DNA of 64,000 nucleotides from Euptelea pleiosperma. Taxonomy: Eukaryota > Streptophyta > Magnoliopsida > Ranunculales > Eupteleaceae. The notes below the pieces were generated by a model. That model was given only the letters and a program-made list of their open reading frames with translations. It was not told where the DNA came from and searched no databases. The stretch is taken from the NCBI GenBank assembly GCA_035048495.1, contig CM068553.1:1309259-1373258 (forward strand). The letters are read 5' to 3'. This document shows positions 57,319 to 64,000 of this stretch, piece after piece (position 1 is the stretch's first letter; the number at the start of each line of letters is the position of its first letter). Made by a program: the position numbers and the translations under genes.

Positions 57319-60300
57319 ATGTTAGCAGTTAGAGGGTTGAGTCAGAAGCTCTTCTTATTCCAGAGACGCACCAGTTATCCTTTCATGGCGACTTTCTCGA
57401 CTGGTTCCCCCATCAGTACTTCCCCGAAGCGAGTCGGCACTCACAACGGTAGCTTTCACTGCGACGAAGCTCTCGGTTGCTTCATGATTCGTCTCACCAA
57501 TAAGTTCTACGGCGCTGAAATCGTCCGAACCAGAGATCCTCAGGTTTAGTTTCCGAAACTTAACAACAATTTGTGATTTGATGTAAAGTTCTTAGCTGAA
57601 TTGAATTGAATTGATGTTGCAGTTGTTGGAGACACTTGATGCAGTGCTTGATGTTGGTGGCGTGTACGATCCAAGCCGAGATCGTTATGATCATCACCAG
57701 AAAGGGTTTGGAGAGGTTTTCGGTCATGGGTTCACTACCAAACTCAGTAGCGCTGGACTTGTCTACAAGGTAATCTAATGTGTTAAGCGTGTTTAGAATT
57801 TAAAACTGGAATGGGTACTCGAGTTTCGTATTGAATATCAATCAGGAGATAGACGCATAGATAGAACAGATATTTACAAGGAGTCGGCCTCTTTTAGGGT
57901 TCTATTGAAGTTTTTGACTGTTACAATACTCCGGTTATGTTTGAATTTTGGAATGGGTTGTCTTTTGTTGATTTCTCATGCTGGGAATTTGTTTTTACTG
58001 CAATTCAGCTGGTTGCATCATTTTCCTAATCATAATCGGTTATCGGTATATTAACTTTTGTGGTGTTTTTACATCAACGGATATGCTTTCACGCTTAACA
58101 TTTTTTCCCCATTTTGCACGCTAAATATTGCTAATTAAACATCTGTCGAAGGAAGGATTCAATATCAAGTTTTGCGTTCTAAGGGAAAATGGAGAAATTT
58201 TTGTTTACTATTATTCGCCAGCATATCTAAACTTTTGAATATACCCACCATGGCACTACTTATTGGTTCGTCCTATCTCTGTATATCTTGCTTTGCTTTA
58301 CACTCCTAATTGATGCATATATAGCACCCATTTTAAGTTTAATGAGATTATTACAAAAGGACTATTTTTATTTTTTATTTTTGGAATTCAGTTCTTTCAG
58401 AGCAAAAAATGTATCTACGGAAGATAATGAATCAAATGGCTACTACTTGTTGGGGTTGCCTTTTTTTTCTTTTTAAATTAATCAAGTTATTTGAGATTCA
58501 GTTCGGCCTAACTATTTCACTCATCCTATATGTTGCCCGACCACCCAATATGCATTTTCTTGCTTTAGCATTATGGGATGGAGATAATTGCGAAGGAGCT
58601 TCAGCTTGACCAGGGACACTCGAATGTGCATCGTTTATTTGTAGCTGTCTATAAAAGCTTTATGGAGGTATATATATTAGCTGTTCCTAAAGTTCTTTTG
58701 CCAACATTTTTTATGCATTTGTATTTCATAAAATGAAGATTCATGTGTTGGCTCGACTCTTGGTGTGTACTAAAAGCAGTAGTTGTTTAACATTTATTTT
58801 TAACTTGCAACAGGCAATTGATGCTATTGACAATGGAATAAATAAGTATGACACAGATCTGCCTCCAAGATATGTGAACAACACAAACTTGTCTTCAAGA
58901 GTTGGAAGATTTAATTTGGACTGGATGGATCCAGATCAGTCATCTGAGAGGGAAAATGAGGCATTTCAACGTGCAATGACTCTTGCAGGCAGCGAATTTT
59001 TAGAGGTTAGGTTTTCTTCGGTGCTTTGTCAGATCTGTATGTTCTTCTGTGCTGAAATTTTTTCGCCAACCACCTGCTTCTCAATAGGGACCTTTTTCAT
59101 TTAACCTTAAACCAGTGTAGTCAAGGTGCACTGAGGCGTGCGCCTGAGGTGCCTCAAGAGGGTCATGGCGAGGCACGCTCAATAAGCGCGTGCCTCACTT
59201 AGATTTCAGTTTTTTGTTTTTTTATAAAAACTCTGTTAACTTAGCCTATTATTAACTTGTCACCTAGCCTTTTTTTTTTTGCTCAAGTGAGAAATTGTCT
59301 ACAAGTAGGCTGCAGTCTGTTGGCACAGATTATTTACATTTAAAAAATATTTAAGTAAATGTAATAAGTCTATATTTTTTATTCACTTTTAAGTTATTTT
59401 TACTGTAAATAAGGTTTTACCCCCATTTGGATTCAAAAGAAATGTTTCCAATTTCAAATTCCAGAAGGATAGTGTTATTTCAAAATGAGTAGTATCTATC
59501 ATGGTTGACCAACCATGAAGTAACCATGGGTACTTCACGGCTTCTTTTTTATATTTTATTATTCTAATTTTTAATAATGTTCCTCGCTTCAGTCAGTCGT
59601 GTGCCTCACCTTGCGCCTTGTGCTTCAGGCACCAGGGGTCCTAGTGTCTCAAGTGCACTTTGCGCCCTTAACTACCTTGCCTTAAATCTCTTTAAAATTG
59701 AAGTGGTGAAGGTTGAAAGGCATCAAAGGGGATTATACTTGATAAATTTACTAGTCTTAACAAACTTTTTTATCCCCAGAATGTTCAATTTCATGCAAAA
59801 TCGTGGTTACCAGCACGGTCAATTGTTATGGAGTGTCTTGCAGCAAGAGGAGATGTTGATCCTTGTGAAGAAATCATGACTTTGAATAGATTTTGCCCTG
59901 TAAGTAGGAATTTTCTTTGTCCAAGTTATTGCGAAATGTACTTCTTTAGAAGCAGCTCATGCTTCTATTTTAAGTTACATCATTTCTGTTTTGCATATTA
60001 TTCAGTTTGGTATTTCATTTCCTAAACTTTTGTAAGTTAGATATGCTTTTCTTGTCCTGTAGTTCAATGCTTGAACTTATCATAGTTTGGAATATTCTCT
60101 ATTAGTTCTTTGTTTGCATACAAGCTACATGCAACTCTTTTGGAACTAAATGTTGCATTCATTGCAAACTAGGTATGATGTTTGACAAAAATTTTGGCCA
60201 ATTAGTTAATCGAAGAAGACTATCTGTTTCAAGCATCTTCTGTTGATTATAAAGGAAAGACACATGCCCATGTTATTAGATTGATGTTCTCCTATGTCAT

Positions 60301-62149
60301 TAATAAGGCCTGTGGATTACAAGTCAATCCAGTCACTTTTGGGAAGGCTGAAGTTCCGCAAGTCATTTTTCAAACAGTGATGGAAGCCTCTCCACACAAT
60401 CTTTTTGTACAACAAATCCAAAAGTCTCCTTGTTTTGCTGCTTCCAAAATCTCAATCTGGATATGGATTCAGAAATATAATTCTCATTCCTGTCAGTGCA
60501 ACTATAGAATTGACCTCGTCTTTCAAGGGTCTTCAAGTTTTGGATTCTAAACCCAGTAGTTCCATATCTTTCAAAATAATTCCTAACCCTGCTTCCCTGC
60601 TTTTCTATTGACCCTAATAACAAATAAGAGAGGGAACGTTTGAAAAGGCACATCCTCCTTGAATCAAGTGTACTTCCATAACTGTATCAATTGCTCCTTC
60701 GCTGCACCAACCCTAAGCTCCAAATTGTTCCTCCAAATTTAACTTATTTCCATGCCTACGAAAGCCTATTTTCTATAGTCCGTCTTAATCCCCAACTCTG
60801 TTCCCAAATGCCACTCTTCCCTGATATGCCTCCAAAGCTCACTATTCTTGTACACATGCATGTGAGATTTATTATATGCTGGGCTTTTATGAGATTTGAA
60901 GGATTGAGGAGTTGTATTATAGCTCAAGTCTTCCCGAGGATACAACTTGCACACAAGCAATGGAGATTTTTCTTAGAGAAGTTTGAACACTTATTTGAAC
61001 TGTTTATGCCTAAATGATGAACTTTCAAAAAGGTACAGCATGGTCATGCTTTCTTGGTTTGTAACACCAATATCAATAAGTACTCACTTAAGAGGAAATA
61101 ACATCTGGTTTCATGTTGGTTATTGTGATGGGGTTTTACTAGTTGCAAGGCTTTCTCTTGTGAATATTTTAATTGGAGAAAACTATAATAGCAGGCGGTG
61201 CTTTACACTTATATTTCTTCAATTATGGGTATTAGGATAATCTTGTGAACTATTCAAGGTTTTCCATTAAAAAAAATTTCCTGCTATTTCAGCATGGTAG
61301 ATGCTTCCACATGTTCAGTCATCAGTGTAGTTGTTGGCATATTCTTCTTAATTGGCCTGCACAAAAATGCTTTTTGGTAGAGAAGAGAAGTACCTGTAAG
61401 ATGCTGTCTTTTAGTGTCACAATCCTCTTGGTTTCGGTTGAGATGCACCCTGTACTTTCTTACATGATTTTGATTCTTCTTGCATGTATGCATGTTCCGT
61501 TTAAAGGATGGTTAAATACTTAATATAGCATTAATTCTCATATGATTTATATATTATTGATATCTTATGGAACACTGCTTTATCCAGTTTATCCCAAAGT
61601 TCAGAAGATTATTATTGAATTTCGTCTGTTCTACAGTGGAAGCTTCACTTATTTGAACTTGAGGAGGAGATGAAGATCGACCCTCCCATCAAATATGTTC
61701 TTTATCAGGTAATCATATCCATCTTCCATCAGAATTTAGTGCTTTCCATACAAGTCAAACAGCTTTTCAGTTTTGTGGAAGATTGGCATTAGTTTCGTAG
61801 AAGTAATCAGAATGGTGCCATTGTCAACTATTTTTCTTTTTGTCTTACTATATTTCAACTTACATGTATTTCAATTTTCTTTATAGGAAATAACCTGTAT
61901 AATTATTTCTTTGCCAATCTGTAGGATGATAGGAGCAAAAGTTGGAGAGTGCAGGCAGTGGCAATATCTCCTGATAAATTCGAAAGCCGGAAGCCTCTCC
62001 CTGCTCAGTGGAGGGGTTTGAGAGATGACGAACTGTCCAAGGAGGCTGGGATTCCTGGTTGTGTGTTTGTCCATATGAGCGGGTTTATTGGTGGAAATCA
62101 AAGTTATGAGGGAGCTCTGGCTATGGCAAGAGCTGCTTTGAAGCTTTAA
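57319..62149 (+). CDS. MYG1: MYG1/UPF0160 family DHH-type exonuclease, 7 exons
   Basis: Exons: 57319-57543, 57623-57769, 58569-58667, 58814-59005, 59780-59899, 61637-61708, 61925-62149. All junctions are GT/AG in phase 0, giving 1080 nt and 359 aa. Residues 38-52 read RVGTHNGSFHCDEAL with putative metal ligands H42, H47 and D49; residues 85-100 read DVGGVYDPSRDRYDHH with the DHH motif at 98-100. Later family blocks are AIDAIDNGINKYD, RPLPAQWRGL-like RKPLPAQWRGLRDDEL and VHMSGFIGGN. MYG1 proteins are 3'-5' RNA exonucleases of nucleolus and mitochondria. The N-terminus (MLAVRGLSQKLFLFQRRTS) is basic and acid-free, as in mitochondrial presequences, and Met23 (MATFSTG) could start a shorter form. 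Confidence 0.95.
59113..59679. mobile_element. hAT-type MITE, GAGGC-rich family, in MYG1 intron 4
   Basis: The left end CAGTGTAGTCAAGGTGCAC is inverse to the right end TGCGCCCTTAACTACCTTG. The flanks CCTTAAAC (59105-59112) and CCTTAAAT (59680-59687) match 7/8. CTGAGGCGTGCGCCTGAGG and GCCTCACCTTGCGCC lie near the ends. Confidence 0.8.
60180..61640. other. MYG1 intron 5, mostly unassigned
   Basis: The intron spans 59900-61636. On the minus strand 60960-60600 gives discontinuous coding-like pieces (ELWRHIREEWHLGTELGIK, AFVGMEISKIWRNNLELR) interrupted by stops, perhaps a decayed retroelement. I cannot name it. Confidence 0.3.
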
Positions 62150-63440
62150 TCATGGAAGAGTGGGTAATCATTGGCAGATGAGTCTTCTCAATGCATTTGG
62201 ACCTTCTGGACTAATCATTTCTGTTGCAATCCGAGCTTCTTCTCCATCTTTAGGCCACAGTCCCATATGCAGTTCTGTTGAGCTTTTGCAAGAATTTTAT
62301 CAATTATATTGGAATTGTAGGGATTTTAAACCCTTGGATTTTGTCGTGATTTACACCGCAGGCAGGATATCATCATGCAGAACTGTCATTTACATGAGGG
62401 ATTTATTAATTGTGTAACTTTGTCATACTTGCCCGTTTAATATTCTGTACGAGACGATGTTCTTTGAAATTGAGGTTGAACAGTTTAATAACTACCTTGT
62501 GTACTTTGGATTTATTCATAGACTGTTTCTTTCTTTCTTTCAAATGGACTTGTGTATTTGATCTTTTTATAAGTCGTTAAGGTTGGCATGCTACTGATGG
62601 GACCACCAATACCTATAGTGCTGCAGCCACTGATTGATTTACAAACCCCAGATTGTGTTGCATCACCTGCTGCTGCTGATTGATTATGCATTTTGGTTTG
62701 TTGTTCACACCCCAAATAGAAATCTTACCTTTGAATCTGTCCAAGAAGGTATGTTGTCATCTATGCAGGTCACTTAAGGAGTGTCAACACTGTTCTCCAT
62801 CCATTTCCCAATAAAGACATTGGTACGATATGTGGTGCTGATGCAGCTGGGTGATGGCAAAGAGAGGTCCTCATGAGGTCGGTAGCCCCTGTACTGTTTA
62901 CTATCATCTATTTTTCTCTCAAGATTATCAGGCTGGAGAACCTTTAGAAGTATGTGAAATAGGAAAATGCTACCCCATGGATAACCGGACAGAAAGATGT
63001 GCGGTTGAGGCCATTGACCATTGGATTCAAGAGATCCACGGTCCACGAGGCAACGACTGCTCCCTGGATCTCTTGAATCCAACGGTCAAAACTCGTCATT
63101 CTCTGTGGAATATATATGGTAGTGTATCATCTCAAAACTAGTGTTTTAGCCCTTTTGGGTAGGAAGAACTTGAATGATTGGTCCACCCCTTGGTGGATGA
63201 CCTACACCAAAAATAGCCTGAATGGTGTTGAAGTCTAACCGTTTTTGGATGCCTCTTTTTATCTTGGGTGCTTGCAAGACCAAGATGAAAAAATGCTTGA
63301 ATCCGACGGGCAGAAGTTACCAATCATTCTGATTTTTGGTGTGTAGATCCACCGTTCACCTAGGGTGGGCCGAAAGAGTGCCACGTGGGGATAGTGGATC
63401 AAACTTTATTCCCCGAGGAAGGAACAAACTTTTGGAAAAT
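62150..63440. other. MYG1 3' flank with decayed foldback repeats
   Basis: Probable 3' UTR to about 62480. A foldback at about 62975-63095 has ATTGGATTCAAGAGATCCAC and its near-inverse. Another at about 63175-63400 has GTCCACCCCTTGG, ACACCAAAAATAGCC and the inverse, then GTGCCACGTGGGG. No gene. Confidence 0.5.
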
Positions 63441-63809
63441 GGTCGGGCTCCATTGACAGATCTAAAATGACGGGGACAAAATATAAGCCAGGTGGCACAC
63501 TGTTACAGGACTGACCGTACGGATGTTTGTAATATCCCATGGTGGACCTACATACCAAAAATCAGCCTGATTAGTGATTTATATAAGTGTTGCATCTTTG
63601 TACCTCAAATACTGCTCAAATTCCCACAGTTGAGATCAGCCCATGAAAATAAGTCCAATCCAAAGCCTATAAATCACTAAACAGGCTGAGTTTTGGTTTG
63701 TAGGTCCACCATGGGATTGGACAAACATCCATACGGTCAGAGTCCTGTAACAGTGCCACGTGGCTTATATTGTGTCCGTCATTTTAGATCTGTCAACGGA
63801 GCCCGACCC
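63441..63809. mobile_element. Mutator-like foldback MITE (G-box family) with GGTCGGGCTCC ends
   Basis: The ends GGTCGGGCTCCATTGACAGA and TCTGTCAACGGAGCCCGACC are inverse and continue into AAATGACGG.../CCGTCATTTTAGATC and the usual core, with GTGCCACGTGGCTT on the right. The flanks TTTGGAAAAT (63431-63440) and TTTGGGAAAT (63810-63819) are a probable target duplication. Confidence 0.75.
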
Positions 63810-63841
63810 TTTGGGAAATGATCGAACTATGGTATTGTCGG

Positions 63842-64000
63842 AGTAAAACTTCTGTCACAACAAAGTTGCAAATCACACAATCACAAGCCAATGAGTTCTC
63901 GTCAAGTACACCTCAAAGCAAAAAGCACATGGGTACGTTGCAAAAGCACTAGTGTACGTGCCGAGAACTCATTGGCTTGTGATTGTGTGATTTACAATTT
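63842..64000. mobile_element. Foldback MITE copy cut by the window end
   Basis: It starts AGTAAAACTTCTGTCACAAC, then AATGAGTTCTCG and the inverse CGAGAACTCATTGG. It matches the copy at 56125-56281 in the same orientation and has a ~20-bp extra piece (CATGGGTACGTTGCAAAAGC) in its loop. Confidence 0.75.

Noticed and set aside
60363..61017. Open frames on both strands in MYG1 intron 5
   Set aside because: No frame stays open across the coding-like pieces and none matches a family I can name; listed only as unassigned.
1..64000. tRNA, rRNA, CRISPR or bacterial operon signals
   Set aside because: None seen; tRNA-like boxes at 6903 and 44640 belong to SINE-like sequence.

Overview
This is nuclear DNA of a flowering plant. 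The evidence is five intron-rich or clearly plant-type genes, AT-rich non-coding sequence, and a dense load of small transposons. The gene set does not fix the species. The repeats look like those of a woody non-grass angiosperm, perhaps a magnoliid or early-diverging eudicot, but that is a guess. I see no rRNA, tRNA gene, CRISPR array, operon or other bacterial structure.

Genes, left to right. (1) 602-805, minus: first coding exon of an ATAD1/MSP1-type AAA ATPase; the rest lies left of the window. (2) 2585-16229, minus: a complete 22-exon Ste20/GCK-type protein kinase of the FRAY/OSR1 and BLUS1-like plant group, rebuilt exon by exon with consistent splice phases (735 aa). (3) 27252-29297, plus: an intact single-exon gene for a hAT-transposase-derived BED/DUF659 protein (681 aa). 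(4) 31639-32565, minus: a weak, unidentified gene or pseudogene with an in-frame stop. (5) 43615-55054, plus: the retromer subunit VPS26 (11 coding exons, 301 aa), whose start codon sits directly against a splice donor. (6) 57319-62149, plus: a MYG1/UPF0160 DHH-type exonuclease (7 exons, 359 aa). These genes are unrelated housekeeping or regulatory genes and do not form a pathway.

Intergenic DNA (16.3-27.2, 29.3-43.6, 55.1-57.3 and 62.2-64 kb) and the large introns are mostly mobile-element sequence. Several families can be defined from the sequence alone. One is a hAT-type MITE group with CAWGGTTTAAA-like ends and 8-bp target duplications, in a TAACGG/AAACGG-rich form and a GAGGC/GCCTC-rich form. 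Another is a Mutator-like foldback MITE group with arms containing GCCACGTGGC (a perfect G-box) and, in the best copy, a 9-bp target duplication. There are also ~160-bp mini-Helitrons, five of them head-to-tail with CTAG-TC junctions; a tRNA-derived SINE nested in a hAT MITE; tiny 5'-truncated retroposon tails flanked by 17-19-bp duplications; L1-like and RTE-like LINE fragments; and a degenerate LTR element inside a VPS26 intron. The most interesting material is this nested transposon structure. I found no convincing new multi-gene system.
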